A stretch of 64,000 nucleotides of DNA from CAIJXJ01 sp964445115 (GTDB taxonomy: Bacteria; Pseudomonadota; Gammaproteobacteria; Burkholderiales; Methylophilaceae): contig CAYUJU010000004.1 of NCBI GenBank assembly GCA_964445115.1, positions 1 through 64,000 of the forward strand, written 5' to 3'. Below, piece by piece: positions 18,384-27,650 of this stretch. The notes under the pieces were generated by a model. That model worked only from the letters and a program-made list of their open reading frames with translations. It ran no database searches and was not told where the DNA came from. Within the stretch, counting starts at the first letter, position 1. Each line of letters opens with the position of its first letter. Position numbers and translations under genes: made by a program.

Positions 18384-18935
18384 TTACTCGCCAGCGTAGA
18401 CGAAGTCAGCGCGACGGTTCTGCGACCAGCAGGACTCAGCCTGCTCGCTGCAACGCGGCTTTTCTTCACCGTAGCTCACGGTTTCGATCTGCTTGTCGGA
18501 AGCGCCGTTCAGGTTCATCACCTTCTTCACTGCTGCGGCACGACGCTGACCCAGCGCCAGGTTGTACTCACGGCTGCCACGATCGTCGGCATTGCCTTGC
18601 ACGAACACCTTGGCGTTCGGGTTGGCGACCAGGTACTTGGCATGTGCTTCCACCAGCGGACGGTACTCGGCCTTGACTTCATCCTTGTCGAAGTCGAAGA
18701 ACACGTTGCGCTTGGACAGGATGTTGTTCGGGTCGGTCAGCGGGTTGACTGCAACATTGGAGGTCGTCGCTGCGGAAGACGTTGCGCTGCTGTCGGTGGT
18801 AGCAGCTTGCGGGGCGGTCTGGGTTGCCGGGCTCTTGTCCTCGACGGCCGCCTTCGGCTCTTCCTTCACCGGCTTGCTGGAACATGCCGCCAGCAGGGAC
18901 ACCAGGGCCACGCTCATGATCAGTTTCTTGTTCAT
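18384..18935 (-). CDS. pal: Peptidoglycan-associated lipoprotein Pal
   Basis: Outer-membrane lipoprotein binding peptidoglycan and TolB. 183 residues with lipobox LLAAC (Cys18), an Ala/Thr-rich linker, then the OmpA-like domain (NVFFDFDKDEVKAEYRPLV, VQGNADDRGSREYNLALGQRRA, SYGEEKP). The GAAGGAGAG Shine-Dalgarno is strong. Located between tolB and cpoB in the standard order. Confidence 0.98.
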   Translation of the reverse strand: MNKKLIMSVALVSLLAACSSKPVKEEPKAAVEDKSPATQTAPQAATTDSSATSSAATTSNVAVNPLTDPNNILSKRNVFFDFDKDEVKAEYRPLVEAHAKYLVANPNAKVFVQGNADDRGSREYNLALGQRRAAAVKKVMNLNGASDKQIETVSYGEEKPRCSEQAESCWSQNRRADFVYAGE

Positions 18936-18991
18936 TTTTACTCTCCTTCTAAAAAATCAAAAAAATCGGTACCGGGTTGATGCAACAGACA

Positions 18992-20272
18992 TTATTTTGT
19001 CCACGGCCCCCAGGAGGGCTCGCGCACGTCGCCGCCGGCTTCGCTCAGGCGTTGCTTGGTTCGCCCATCGGCAGAGACGATGGACATGACGCCACGGCCA
19101 TTGACATTGGTCGCGTACAGGATCATGCGGCCGTTGGGCGCAAAACTGGGGGACTCGTCCTGCGCGGACTCGCTCAGCAGTTGCACCTGGCCGGTGGACA
19201 GTTCCTGCTGCGCCACGCGGAACTTGCCGGCCTCACGCCGCACATATGTCAACAGCTTACCATCCGGCGATACATGCGGACTGACATTATAGGCGCCTTC
19301 GAACGTCACACGCTGCGCATCGCCGCCCAATGTTGACATCCGATAGATCTGCGGGCTGCCGCCACGGTCGGAGGTGAAATAAACCCACTTGCCGTCAGGC
19401 GACCAGTCAGGCTCGGTATCGATCGCGCTGCTGCGCGACAACTGCTTGAGCCCGGTGCCATCGGCGTTGATCAGGTAAACCTGCGAGTTGGCGCCGTAGG
19501 TCAGCACGATAGCGAGGCGACTGCCATCAGGCGACCAGGCCGGGGCACTGTTGTTGCCCTTGAAATTCGCCAGCACGGTACGCTGACCGGTTACCAGGGA
19601 CTGAACAAAGATGACAGGCTTTTTCTTTTCAAACGACACATAGGCCAGCTTGGTGCCATCGGGTGACCATGACGGCGAAATAATCGGCTCGGTCGAAGCC
19701 AGCACAGTTTGCGGGTTGGCACCGTCCGCGTCCGCCACCTGCAGCTGGAAACGGTTACCCTGCTTGACCACGTAGGTGATGCGGGTGTCGAACACGCCTT
19801 TTTCACCGGTCAGTTTTTCGTAGATGACGTCCGCGATCTTGTGTCCGGTCGTGCGCATCTGGTTCGGCGCGATGTCGTATTCCAATCCCGCCAGCGTGGT
19901 TTGCTTCAATACATCCAGCAAACGGAAGGTGACTTTCAGGCGATTGCCCGGACGCGGTTCCACCTTGCCCACCACCAGCGCCTGCGCTTGCAGCGCGGCC
20001 CATTCGGGGTATTTCACTTCCGCCACGTCATGCGGCTGGTTGGCCACGCCACGGGTTTCCAGCGCACGGAACAGGCCGCTACGGCGCAGGTCGGCATTGA
20101 TGATGGTTGCCAGATTCTCGGTCTGTGTCTGTGCAAAAGGCACGACAGCGATGGGGATCTGTTGGGCCGCACCACCGACGATTTCGATGTCCAGCGCAGC
20201 CTGTGCACGACCACAGAATGCGGCCAACAGCATCAGGGAAGAGAGAAGTGCGTTTTTCAGCATGGTCGTCAT
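18992..20272 (-). CDS. tolB: Tol-Pal system protein TolB
   Basis: Periplasmic beta-propeller that shuttles between Pal and TolA. 426 residues: signal peptide ending GRAQA, an N-terminal domain (VVPFAQTQTENLATIINADLRRSGLF), then WD40-like repeats with the recurring SPDG(T/S/K) motif (WSPDGTKLAYVSF, WSPDGSRLAIVL, WSPDGKWVYFTSDRGG, VSPDGKLLTYV). ATG 20272 was taken; an ATG three codons in (20263) is equally possible. Confidence 0.97.
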   Translation of the reverse strand: MTTMLKNALLSSLMLLAAFCGRAQAALDIEIVGGAAQQIPIAVVPFAQTQTENLATIINADLRRSGLFRALETRGVANQPHDVAEVKYPEWAALQAQALVVGKVEPRPGNRLKVTFRLLDVLKQTTLAGLEYDIAPNQMRTTGHKIADVIYEKLTGEKGVFDTRITYVVKQGNRFQLQVADADGANPQTVLASTEPIISPSWSPDGTKLAYVSFEKKKPVIFVQSLVTGQRTVLANFKGNNSAPAWSPDGSRLAIVLTYGANSQVYLINADGTGLKQLSRSSAIDTEPDWSPDGKWVYFTSDRGGSPQIYRMSTLGGDAQRVTFEGAYNVSPHVSPDGKLLTYVRREAGKFRVAQQELSTGQVQLLSESAQDESPSFAPNGRMILYATNVNGRGVMSIVSADGRTKQRLSEAGGDVREPSWGPWTK

Positions 20273-20338
20273 TATAAATCAGAACCCTAGGTAAAACACC
20301 CGACGCAGGAAAGTCAGGGGTTGTGACTGTTTTGGTTA

Positions 20339-21142
20339 TTAGTCGTTGGGGCGGAACTTCAGTTTAAGTTCGCGAAAATGGGCAAAAAGTTCCGGATCAG
20401 CAGGCACAGGCAATCGCTTGGCTAAAATGGCGCGCACCACCGCATCATCACAAGGAGGAATGCCGCTCCCTGATTTCACTCTCGGATCCCCTATCACATC
20501 CCCAGTTGGCATCAAGTTCACTTCAACCTCCAATACTGGCTTGCCGTTACCACAAACTTTAGGATTCACGTAGCTCCTGATCTGGGCAACAATTTTTGCC
20601 GTAGCAGCATCCAGCGCCTTACTGGACCCGGCAGCGGCTTGCGCCTGCGCATTCTTCGCGGCAGCAATCTGCCGCACTTCCCTATCCTGTGCCTGAGAGG
20701 GGTCATCCTCTTCCAGCATCGCCCGCTTCAACGCTTCCAGACGCTTCGCTTCCTCTTTCTTCGCCTGTTCCTTGGGATCGACCTTGGGCTTCACTTCTTT
20801 CGGTTTTTCTTCCTTGGGTTTTTTCTCGGGCTTCACCTTGACCGGCGGCTTGGGCTTGACCTGAATTTCCGCCTTGGGCTCAGGCGGGGGCGGCGGCTCG
20901 GGCTTGGGTTCCGGCTGCGGTTCGGGTTTGGGCTCGACCACAGGCTCAGGTTTGGGGGGCGTCGGCTGCGGTTTGGAAACCGGGACGCTATCCCACAGCT
21001 CGACTTCTGCGACCTGCATGGGTTGTACGCTTTTCAGGGTAAACGTCATCACCAGCAACCCGAAGAACACGGCGTGTACCAGCAACGACAGGGCGCCTGC
21101 CTGCCACATCACCTGGTTTTCGCGGGGGCGGATATGCGTCAT
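20339..21142 (-). CDS. tolA: Tol-Pal system protein TolA
   Basis: Inner-membrane anchored protein that spans the periplasm and transmits TolQR energy to TolB/Pal. 267 residues: one N-terminal TM (about 13-35), a Pro/Glu/Lys-rich spacer (PKPEP-type repeats, about 58-130), a short helical segment, and the C-terminal TonB/TolA domain (SYVNPKVCGNGKPVLEVEVN ... GIPPCDDAVVRAI). The spacer is much shorter than in E. coli TolA, which is usual for betaproteobacteria. Confidence 0.95.
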   Translation of the reverse strand: MTHIRPRENQVMWQAGALSLLVHAVFFGLLVMTFTLKSVQPMQVAEVELWDSVPVSKPQPTPPKPEPVVEPKPEPQPEPKPEPPPPPEPKAEIQVKPKPPVKVKPEKKPKEEKPKEVKPKVDPKEQAKKEEAKRLEALKRAMLEEDDPSQAQDREVRQIAAAKNAQAQAAAGSSKALDAATAKIVAQIRSYVNPKVCGNGKPVLEVEVNLMPTGDVIGDPRVKSGSGIPPCDDAVVRAILAKRLPVPADPELFAHFRELKLKFRPND

Positions 21143-21149
21143 GACGACC

Positions 21150-21557
21150 TTATTGCGCAGGCTGCAACAGCAGACCGACCTTTTCGACCTTGCCCTGCTT
21201 GAGCATGTCCATGACCCCGATCACCTCCTTGTAAGGCAGGTTCTCGTCGGCTGCAATCACCACCGATTGATCGGGCACCTTAGAAACTCGCTGGCGGACC
21301 TCGAACAAGGCCTCATCGCGCTGCAGACGTTTACCTTCAATTTCGAGAGACTTATCGGCCTTGACCGTGACCACCAACGGGGCCACCGGCTGCTTGAGCG
21401 CCTGCCCCACCTTGGGCAGTTCCACCACGCCCGGGTTGGTCATGGGCGCGGTGATCATGAAGATCACCAGCAGCACCAGTGTCACGTCGATGTAAGGCAC
21501 AACGTTGATTTCGTTTTTGAGGCGACGGGCGCGGCGCCCTCGGGAGACGCCAGCCAT
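21150..21557 (-). CDS. tolR: Tol-Pal system protein TolR
   Basis: Proton-channel partner of TolQ (ExbD family). 135 residues with one TM segment and the essential membrane aspartate in NVVPYIDVTLVLLVIFMI. Its ATG shares one base with the tolQ stop (TGATG), so translation is coupled. Basic N-terminal cytoplasmic tail (RGRRARRLKNE). Confidence 0.97.
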   Translation of the reverse strand: MAGVSRGRRARRLKNEINVVPYIDVTLVLLVIFMITAPMTNPGVVELPKVGQALKQPVAPLVVTVKADKSLEIEGKRLQRDEALFEVRQRVSKVPDQSVVIAADENLPYKEVIGVMDMLKQGKVEKVGLLLQPAQ

Positions 21558-22231
21558 CAGGCTTTCCTCTGCAGGATATTGGAGAACTCTTCGATGAAGC
21601 TCTCGTATCGCACCGCCAGCCGGTCCACGTTGGAGGTAAAGCGGTTGTAGGCGATCACGGCGGGAATCGCGGCGAACAGGCCCATGGCGGTGGCGATCAA
21701 CGCTTCGGAAATCCCCGGCGCCACGTGGGCCAGAGTGGCCTGCGCCACGTTGGCGAGGCCGCGGAAGGAGTTCATGATGCCCCAGACCGTACCGAACAGG
21801 CCAACGTAGGGGCTGACCGAACCAACCGAGGCCAGGAACGGCAGGTGGGCGTCCAGTTCGTCCATTTCGCGGTTGAAGGCTGCACGCATGGCGCGGCGGG
21901 CACCTTCCATCACATCGCTGGTTTCCATGCCGCCCTGCCGCTTCAGCTTGGCGTATTCCTTGAAGCCTGCCTCGAAGATGGCGGCCATGCCCTGCGCGCT
22001 GCGGCGGCCGGTGGTCACGCTTTCATACAGCTTGTTGAGGTCACCGCCGGTCCAGAAAGCGTTTTCGAAGGCATCCGCCTCGCGGTCGGCACGGTTGATC
22101 ATGGTCACCTTGATGAAGATGTACCACCACGACACCAGCGAGGCGAGCAGCAACAGCATCATGACGAGCTGTACCGGCAGCGTGGCGCCGCTGATCAGGC
22201 TGATCACGGACATGTCTTGTGTAACGTTCAT
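21557..22231 (-). CDS. tolQ: Tol-Pal system protein TolQ
   Basis: ExbB-family inner-membrane protein forming the TolQR stator. 224 residues with three TM segments (about 15-37, 130-155 and 165-190) and the conserved SVSPYVGLFGTVWGIMNSF and GISEALIATAMGLFAAIPAV. Overlaps the ybgC stop by 4 bases (ATGA). Confidence 0.97.
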   Translation of the reverse strand: MNVTQDMSVISLISGATLPVQLVMMLLLLASLVSWWYIFIKVTMINRADREADAFENAFWTGGDLNKLYESVTTGRRSAQGMAAIFEAGFKEYAKLKRQGGMETSDVMEGARRAMRAAFNREMDELDAHLPFLASVGSVSPYVGLFGTVWGIMNSFRGLANVAQATLAHVAPGISEALIATAMGLFAAIPAVIAYNRFTSNVDRLAVRYESFIEEFSNILQRKA

Positions 22232-22644
22232 GCAAACTCCTGAATTTGATTACGCAGTTGTACCGGCAACGAGACCGGCTTGAATTCTTTGGCGCTGACG
22301 CACACCACGGTGATGTGTGCGGAGACCAGCACCTCGTCGCCACGACGCAGCTCCTGTGCAAACTCCATCACGCTGCGGCCCAGCTTGATCACGCTTGCCG
22401 TGGCCTGCAGCGCATCATCGAACAGGGCGGGCTTGAGAAAATGCACATCGGCACGCCGTACGACGAACAGCACGCCGAGTTGCTCACGCATCGCCACCTG
22501 TTCAAACCCCAAGTGACGCAGCCATTCCGTACGGGTACGCTCGAAAAACTTGAGGTACTCCGAATGGTAGACCACGCCGCCCGCATCGGTGTTCTCGTAA
22601 TACACCCGCACCGGCCAGCAAAAGGTCGCGGCAGACTCACTCAC
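22228..22644 (-). CDS. ybgC: Acyl-CoA thioesterase YbgC
   Basis: Hot-dog fold thioesterase of the Tol-Pal cluster, acting on short acyl-CoA or acyl-ACP. 138 residues from a GTG at 22644. The frame is open further upstream but that part lies inside ruvB and lacks family similarity. GTG is preceded by GGAG. Active-site aspartate D20 lies in VYYENTDAGGVVYHSEYLKF. The start overlaps the ruvB end by 8 bases and the stop overlaps tolQ by 4. Confidence 0.92.
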   Translation of the reverse strand: MSESAATFCWPVRVYYENTDAGGVVYHSEYLKFFERTRTEWLRHLGFEQVAMREQLGVLFVVRRADVHFLKPALFDDALQATASVIKLGRSVMEFAQELRRGDEVLVSAHITVVCVSAKEFKPVSLPVQLRNQIQEFA

Positions 22645-23674
22645 TCCATAACTCTCCGCTCGCCATCGCGCGGGGGAGTGGCAACCCGAAATGCTGGTAA
22701 GCCATCTGCGTCGCCACACGGCCACGCGGCGTACGCATCAGGTAGCCCTGCTGGATCATATAGGGTTCCAGCACGTCCTCGATGGTGTCACTTTCCTCGC
22801 CGATCGCGGCGGCGAGATTATCCAGTCCGACCGGGCCACCACCAAATTTTTCGAGCACGGCCAGCAATAGTTTTCTATCCATCAGATCGAAACCCAGCTT
22901 ATCCACATCCAGCATCTTCAACGCGGCATCGGCGATTTCTGCTGACACGGTGCCGTCGCTCTTCACTTGCGCAAAATCACGCACACGGCGCAGCAGACGG
23001 TTGGCGATGCGAGGCGTGCCACGCGAGCGGCGGGCGATTTCGAGCGCACCGTCCGCCACCATCTCCACGCCCAACAGACCCGCTGAACGGTGCACGATCC
23101 GTGCCAATTCGTCAGGGGTGTAAAACTCCAACCGCGCCACGATGCCGAAACGGTCACGCAACGGGTTGGTCAACATGCCGGCACGGGTCGTGGCGCCGAC
23201 CAGCGTGAATGGCGGCAGATCCAGCCGCACCGAACGGGCCGCCGGCCCTTCGCCGATCATGATGTCGAGGCGGTAGTCTTCCATCGCCGGATACAGGATT
23301 TCCTCGACCACCGGCGACAGGCGATGGATTTCGTCGATGAACAGCACATCGTTGGGTTCGAGGTTGGTCAGCAGCGCAGCGAGGTCGCCCGCACGTTCCA
23401 GCACCGGACCGGAAGTCTGGCGCAGGTTGACGCCCATTTCCTTGGCGACGATGTGCGCCAGCGTGGTCTTGCCCAGCCCCGGCGGCCCGAACAGCAGCAC
23501 GTGGTCCAGCGCTTCAGAGCGGCCGCGCGCGGCGTTGATGAAAATTTCCAACTGCGCGCGTGCTTTTTCCTGCCCGATATATTCGTCCAGCACCTTGGGG
23601 CGAAGTGCGCGCTCCTGCGCCTCTTCTTCGCGGCCGATCGGCTCGGCGGCGATCAGGCGGTCCGTTTCAATCAT
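22637..23674 (-). CDS. ruvB: Holliday junction branch-migration helicase RuvB
   Basis: AAA+ motor that drives RuvA-bound Holliday junctions. 345 residues. Walker A GPPGLGKT at 63-70, Walker B DVLFIDEIHRL near 108-118, sensor VGATTRAGMLTNPLRDRFG, and C-terminal winged helix (RTPRGRVATQMAYQHFGL). Starts within a 4-base overlap of the preceding AI-2E-type transporter gene. Confidence 0.98.
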   Translation of the reverse strand: MIETDRLIAAEPIGREEEAQERALRPKVLDEYIGQEKARAQLEIFINAARGRSEALDHVLLFGPPGLGKTTLAHIVAKEMGVNLRQTSGPVLERAGDLAALLTNLEPNDVLFIDEIHRLSPVVEEILYPAMEDYRLDIMIGEGPAARSVRLDLPPFTLVGATTRAGMLTNPLRDRFGIVARLEFYTPDELARIVHRSAGLLGVEMVADGALEIARRSRGTPRIANRLLRRVRDFAQVKSDGTVSAEIADAALKMLDVDKLGFDLMDRKLLLAVLEKFGGGPVGLDNLAAAIGEESDTIEDVLEPYMIQQGYLMRTPRGRVATQMAYQHFGLPLPRAMASGELWSE

Positions 23675-24756
23675 GTCACCACCTCGGATTCCTCTTCTGC
23701 TTCTGCATTCATTTCGATCCAGTGACGCGCCAGCGCCAGTCCCAGTGTCAGCAGCACGGGGCCGACAAAGATCCCCACGAAGCCAAAGGACAGGATGCCG
23801 CCGAACACGCCCAGCACGATGAGCCAGAACGGCAGTTGGGCCGCCTGGCTGATCAGCATGGGTTTGACGACATTATCCACGCTACTGATAGCGAAAAAGC
23901 CGTACAGCAGCATGAACAAGGCCCAGCCGGTCTGGCCATGTTCGAACAGCCAGATGGCAACGCCCCCCCAGACCATGGGGGGGCCGACCGGGATCATGGA
24001 CAGGAAAAACGTGGCCGAGGCCAGCAGGATGGGGGCCGGCGCACCCACAAGGATAAACCCGAGAAAAGCCACGCCTGCCTGCACCGCAGCCGTACCGACG
24101 ATGCCCACCATCACGGCCTTCACGGTATGCGAAGACACCGCAAGCAGCTCGCCGCCCAGATCGCCCCCCAGTTTGCGTGCGGCCGTTTCCACCGCGCGAT
24201 GCAGCGCGGCACCGTCGCGATACATGAAGAAAGCGACGAAGACCACGACCACCAGCTGCAGCACGCCCTCGCCGACCATCTGCACCGCCTGCAGGCTGAA
24301 CCGGCGCATCGGCTCGTAATACTGGCCCAGCAGTTTCATGAAGTCTTCGTGGTTGGCGACACGGTGCTGCCAAAAACTGTCGATCTGCCCGCCGATCAAG
24401 GGCAGGTTGATCATCCAGTCCGGCGCTTGCAGCGGCGGGTTTTCCAGGAACCCCTGCACCTGATCCAGCAGGATCGTGGCACCGTCGGCCAGATTCACGG
24501 CCAGATAGGTCAGCGGCCCGAACAGGGCCAACAGCATGATCAGCGTCATCAGCAGCGCGGCCAGCGTATCGCGCTCGCGGACCAAGGCCCGCACCCGCCG
24601 GTAGAACGGCCAGGTACTGACACAGACGATCGCGGCGAACAGGGTTGCAGCGAGGAAAGGCCGCAGCACGAAAAAGCAGCCCGTGATCAGGATGGCGATC
24701 ACGGCGATGCGGGCGAGCTGGCTGGTATTGATCATCATGGGGGGTGAGATTGCCAT
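23671..24756 (-). CDS. AI-2E/PerM family membrane transporter
   Basis: Polytopic inner-membrane protein of the YdiK/PerM/TqsA family. 361 residues, about 8 hydrophobic segments, with the family C-terminus (SMIPVGPPMVWGGVAIWL, PFWLIVLGVFGGILSFGFVGIFVGPV). Members move AI-2, auxin-like compounds or Na+/H+; no substrate can be assigned here. It is inserted between ruvA (1-base overlap) and ruvB (4-base overlap). Confidence 0.88.
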   Translation of the reverse strand: MAISPPMMINTSQLARIAVIAILITGCFFVLRPFLAATLFAAIVCVSTWPFYRRVRALVRERDTLAALLMTLIMLLALFGPLTYLAVNLADGATILLDQVQGFLENPPLQAPDWMINLPLIGGQIDSFWQHRVANHEDFMKLLGQYYEPMRRFSLQAVQMVGEGVLQLVVVVFVAFFMYRDGAALHRAVETAARKLGGDLGGELLAVSSHTVKAVMVGIVGTAAVQAGVAFLGFILVGAPAPILLASATFFLSMIPVGPPMVWGGVAIWLFEHGQTGWALFMLLYGFFAISSVDNVVKPMLISQAAQLPFWLIVLGVFGGILSFGFVGIFVGPVLLTLGLALARHWIEMNAEAEEESEVVT

Positions 24757-25340
24757 CAGACCTTGGATAAAGATTTGAGCGCCTGACGGATGCCTTCGGA
24801 CACCGCCAACCCGGCAGGCAGCTGCTTGACCGCCGCCAACGCCTCGCGTTCGTTGTAGCCCAGCGCCAGCAGCGCGTTCAGCACATCGCTGCCCACTGGC
24901 CTGGTTTCGCCGGCCAGCAACGCCGGCGCGCTTGGCTCAAAACCCAGCTTACCTTTGAGTTCCAGCAGCAGGCGTTCGGCGGTCTTCTTGCCGATGCCGG
25001 GAATGCGCACGAGCAGTGCGGCCTCCTGCAGGGCGATGGCATCGGCCAGGTCTTCCACCGACATGCCGGACAGAATCCCCAGCGCCGACTTGGCACCGAT
25101 ACCGTTGACCTTGAGCAACTGGCGGAAGGTGGCACGTTCGCGCTCGGTGGCAAAGCCGTAGAGCAGTTGCGCGTCTTCGCGCACCACGAAATGGGTCAGC
25201 AGCACTACCTTCTCGCCCAGCGCCGGCAGATTGTAGAAGGTGCTCATGGGCACCTCGACTTCATAGCCGACCCCATTCACGTCCAGCAGAAGCAAAGGAG
25301 GGGTTTTTTCCAGCAGCGTGCCGTGCAGGCGAGCGATCAT
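24756..25340 (-). CDS. ruvA: Holliday junction DNA-binding protein RuvA
   Basis: Tetrameric junction-binding subunit. 194 residues. OB-fold domain I (MIARLHGTLLEKTPPLLLLDVNGVGYEVEVPMS, split by the usual loop), HhH motifs in LLKVNGIGAKSALGIL and LVRIPGIGKKTAERLLLELK, and the mobile C-terminal domain III that binds RuvB (VLNALLALGYNEREA). ATG 25340 overlaps the UbiA-family gene by 4 bases. Confidence 0.97.
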   Translation of the reverse strand: MIARLHGTLLEKTPPLLLLDVNGVGYEVEVPMSTFYNLPALGEKVVLLTHFVVREDAQLLYGFATERERATFRQLLKVNGIGAKSALGILSGMSVEDLADAIALQEAALLVRIPGIGKKTAERLLLELKGKLGFEPSAPALLAGETRPVGSDVLNALLALGYNEREALAAVKQLPAGLAVSEGIRQALKSLSKV

Positions 25341-26287
25341 CGTGACTCCAGAAACAGGATCAGGCTTAACAACAGGCCATGGCCGAGCATGGCAACAAGA
25401 GTATATTGGATCGCCGGCCGCAAGTGTGACGGCATACCGCCGGAGCGCACCAGCACACGGGCCGCCAGCAGGGAGAACCCCATGGGGATGCCCGCCAGCA
25501 GCGCCCACGGCGACAGCCATCCCACCACCACGTCCGCCATCAGCACCACGAAGGCCAGCAGTGCAAACAGCGGGTAGCCCCACACGGCGCGTTGCAAGGG
25601 CAGGCGCACCACCCAGTGATACTTACCCGCCGCAGCATCGGCTTTGCGATCTGGAAACTGGTTGATATAGAGCAGATTGGTCACCAGCAAGGCATATGGC
25701 AGCCCAACCAGCCAGGGCCTCGCATCAAAGCTGTGGCGTTGCACGAAATCGGCACCGATTACCAGCCCCAGAAAGCCGGTCAACACACACAATTCCCCCC
25801 AGCCACGCGCGTTCAGCTTGAGTGGTTCGGCAGAATACGCCCAGCCAATCAACAACCCCACCGCGCCGATCCAGAGCAATCCGGCGCCGACTTGCGACAC
25901 CAGCCACAGCCCACCGAACATCGCGGCCGCCAGCAAGGCGTAACCGTAGATGGCCGTTTCCCTCGTCGACATCACGCCGTTCTGGATGAAACGGCTACCG
26001 CCGGTAAACGGGAACAGCCGCTCATGGTTGGCCGCATCGGTCCCGTTGCGGGCATCGTAATAATCGTTGAGCACATTCGCCGCCGCGTGCACCAGCAGCG
26101 CCAGCAAGAGCGTCATGGCAGCCCATAGCGGGTGGATCGCCACGCCGTCACGACCGGCCAGCGCCACGCCGAGCAGACAAGCCACCAACGTTGCCAGCAG
26201 GAACGGCGGGCGGGTCGCGGCCACATAGCGAGACACCGGGTTGCCGAACCGGGACGGCACCGGCTCAAGGGCGACAGACTCAGCCAT
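25337..26287 (-). CDS. UbiA-superfamily prenyltransferase (MenA-like)
   Basis: Polytopic membrane prenyltransferase, 316 residues, with both Asp-rich prenyl-diphosphate sites: NDYYDARNGTD at 74-84 and NQFPDRKAD in the second half. The first motif looks more like MenA (DHNA prenyltransferase) than UbiA. No other menaquinone gene is in the window, so the acceptor is not established. Inserted between the 231-residue membrane protein and ruvA with short overlaps. Confidence 0.85.
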   Translation of the reverse strand: MAESVALEPVPSRFGNPVSRYVAATRPPFLLATLVACLLGVALAGRDGVAIHPLWAAMTLLLALLVHAAANVLNDYYDARNGTDAANHERLFPFTGGSRFIQNGVMSTRETAIYGYALLAAAMFGGLWLVSQVGAGLLWIGAVGLLIGWAYSAEPLKLNARGWGELCVLTGFLGLVIGADFVQRHSFDARPWLVGLPYALLVTNLLYINQFPDRKADAAAGKYHWVVRLPLQRAVWGYPLFALLAFVVLMADVVVGWLSPWALLAGIPMGFSLLAARVLVRSGGMPSHLRPAIQYTLVAMLGHGLLLSLILFLESR

Positions 26288-26975
26288 GCGGGTACCTATC
26301 TTCCACCGTCTTGAAATTGAGCGTCGGGTCGCACACCGCCTGATGGCTGTGATAGGCGTCCCCGTATTGCGACACCAGATTCACCCAGTGCGCTTGCCGC
26401 ATGGCTTGTTGCGCCGGGTCCGGATCATCCAGCACCCAGGTCCGCACCTGCTCGTGCCAGGACCAGGCCGAGGCATTCTGATGCAGACAGGCTTCCGCAT
26501 TGCCCACCAGCCGTGCCAGCCGGCGATCGTGCACTGCATCCGAGGCGCCTTGCCAGGTCAGCGCGAGATCCAGCACCGTTGCGTACAAATTCACTGCATC
26601 ACGTTCTGGAAGCGGCACCTCCAGCACGCGCATTTGCCAGCGGTGCGCTTCGTCCTGCGTCGCCCGCGTCATCTGGTTCCCCAGGAAAATCAGGCCACCC
26701 AGCGCGATCAGTAGACCTGGCAATAGCGCCCAGCGCAGACAGACCGTGCTTTCTCCGCGCCCCTGCACCCGCCAGTAGAGCACGCCACCTGCCACCAGCG
26801 GCAGCAACACGCCAGGAATGGTGAAAAACACCAGCGTCACGCCCCACACAGCCCCCTCCGCCCAAGGGTCCATCGGGCTACGCAAAAACAGGATGGTCGC
26901 CGCCAGCACCAGCACCGGCAACAGACCGATCAGCGCCAGCCATCCGATGGCTACAGGGCAGCGGGAAGACGTCAC
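26280..26975 (-). CDS. Hypothetical membrane protein between ruvC and the prenyltransferase
   Basis: I do not recognise a family. 231 residues with three hydrophobic segments in the first half (about 10-31, 42-67 and 81-99), then a soluble, Trp- and His-containing tail (about 100-231) with WHEQVRTWVLDDPDPAQQA. The tail probably faces one side of the membrane as a separate domain. It overlaps ruvC by 4 bases (ATGA) and the prenyltransferase start by 8 bases, so it is part of the same coupled operon. Confidence 0.8.
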   Translation of the reverse strand: MTSSRCPVAIGWLALIGLLPVLVLAATILFLRSPMDPWAEGAVWGVTLVFFTIPGVLLPLVAGGVLYWRVQGRGESTVCLRWALLPGLLIALGGLIFLGNQMTRATQDEAHRWQMRVLEVPLPERDAVNLYATVLDLALTWQGASDAVHDRRLARLVGNAEACLHQNASAWSWHEQVRTWVLDDPDPAQQAMRQAHWVNLVSQYGDAYHSHQAVCDPTLNFKTVEDRYPHG

Positions 26976-27493
26976 ACCAGCCTCCCGCCCCGGACCCGGA
27001 AGCCCGCCGTGGCCAGCGCACCCAGCCCCTGGCCGCCGTGCGCATGGCAGATCGCCACCGCCAGCGCATCCGCCGAATCGGCCTTGGGCGCAGCCGGCAA
27101 CTTGAGCAGACGCTTCACCATTTCCTGCACCTGCTCCTTTGCGGCATGGCCGTTGCCGACCACAGACTGTTTGACCTGCAAGGCGGTATATTCCGCCACC
27201 GACAGGTCACGCAGCACCAGCGCGCTGATGGCAGCCCCTCTGGCCTGCCCCAGCAGCAAGGTCGATTGCGGATTGACGTTGACGAACACCTTTTCGATCG
27301 CAGCCTGCTCCGGCTGATAGGTGGCGATGACCTCGGCGATGCCATCGAGAATGATCTTGAGCCGCCCCGGCAGTTCACCCCCCGAACCGGTGCGGATGGT
27401 GCCGCTGGCGACATAGGCCAGCTTTTCACCGGCCTTGTCGATCACGCCAAAGCCGGTGTTCTGCAGGCCGGGATCTATGCCGAGGATACGCAT
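26972..27493 (-). CDS. ruvC: Crossover junction endodeoxyribonuclease RuvC
   Basis: Holliday junction resolvase. 173 residues with the four RNase H-like acidic residues D7, E67, D139 and D142 (GIDPG, AIEKVF, ADSADALA). ATG 27493 gives the standard MRILGIDPGLQNTGFG start; a longer frame to 27523 adds ten residues without support. Upstream neighbour is yebC (157-base gap). Confidence 0.97.
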   Translation of the reverse strand: MRILGIDPGLQNTGFGVIDKAGEKLAYVASGTIRTGSGGELPGRLKIILDGIAEVIATYQPEQAAIEKVFVNVNPQSTLLLGQARGAAISALVLRDLSVAEYTALQVKQSVVGNGHAAKEQVQEMVKRLLKLPAAPKADSADALAVAICHAHGGQGLGALATAGFRVRGGRLV

Positions 27494-27650
27494 GGCATCC
27501 CCCGCAAAAAACTTGTCTCGCAACCGTCGCGAGCGCAGGCCGATCGTTGCCAGCCGCAGCGCAGGAACCGGAACATACTTAAAGCATGTGAGGATTTCGA
27601 GCAGCGCATGGCAGCGACTCGGGCAAGCGCAGTAGATTGAGAGGCAGGTT

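Noticed and set aside
20870..21000. Repetitive CCG/GGGC tract that looked like a DNA repeat
   Set aside because: It encodes the Pro/Glu/Lys-rich spacer of TolA; repetition is at protein level.
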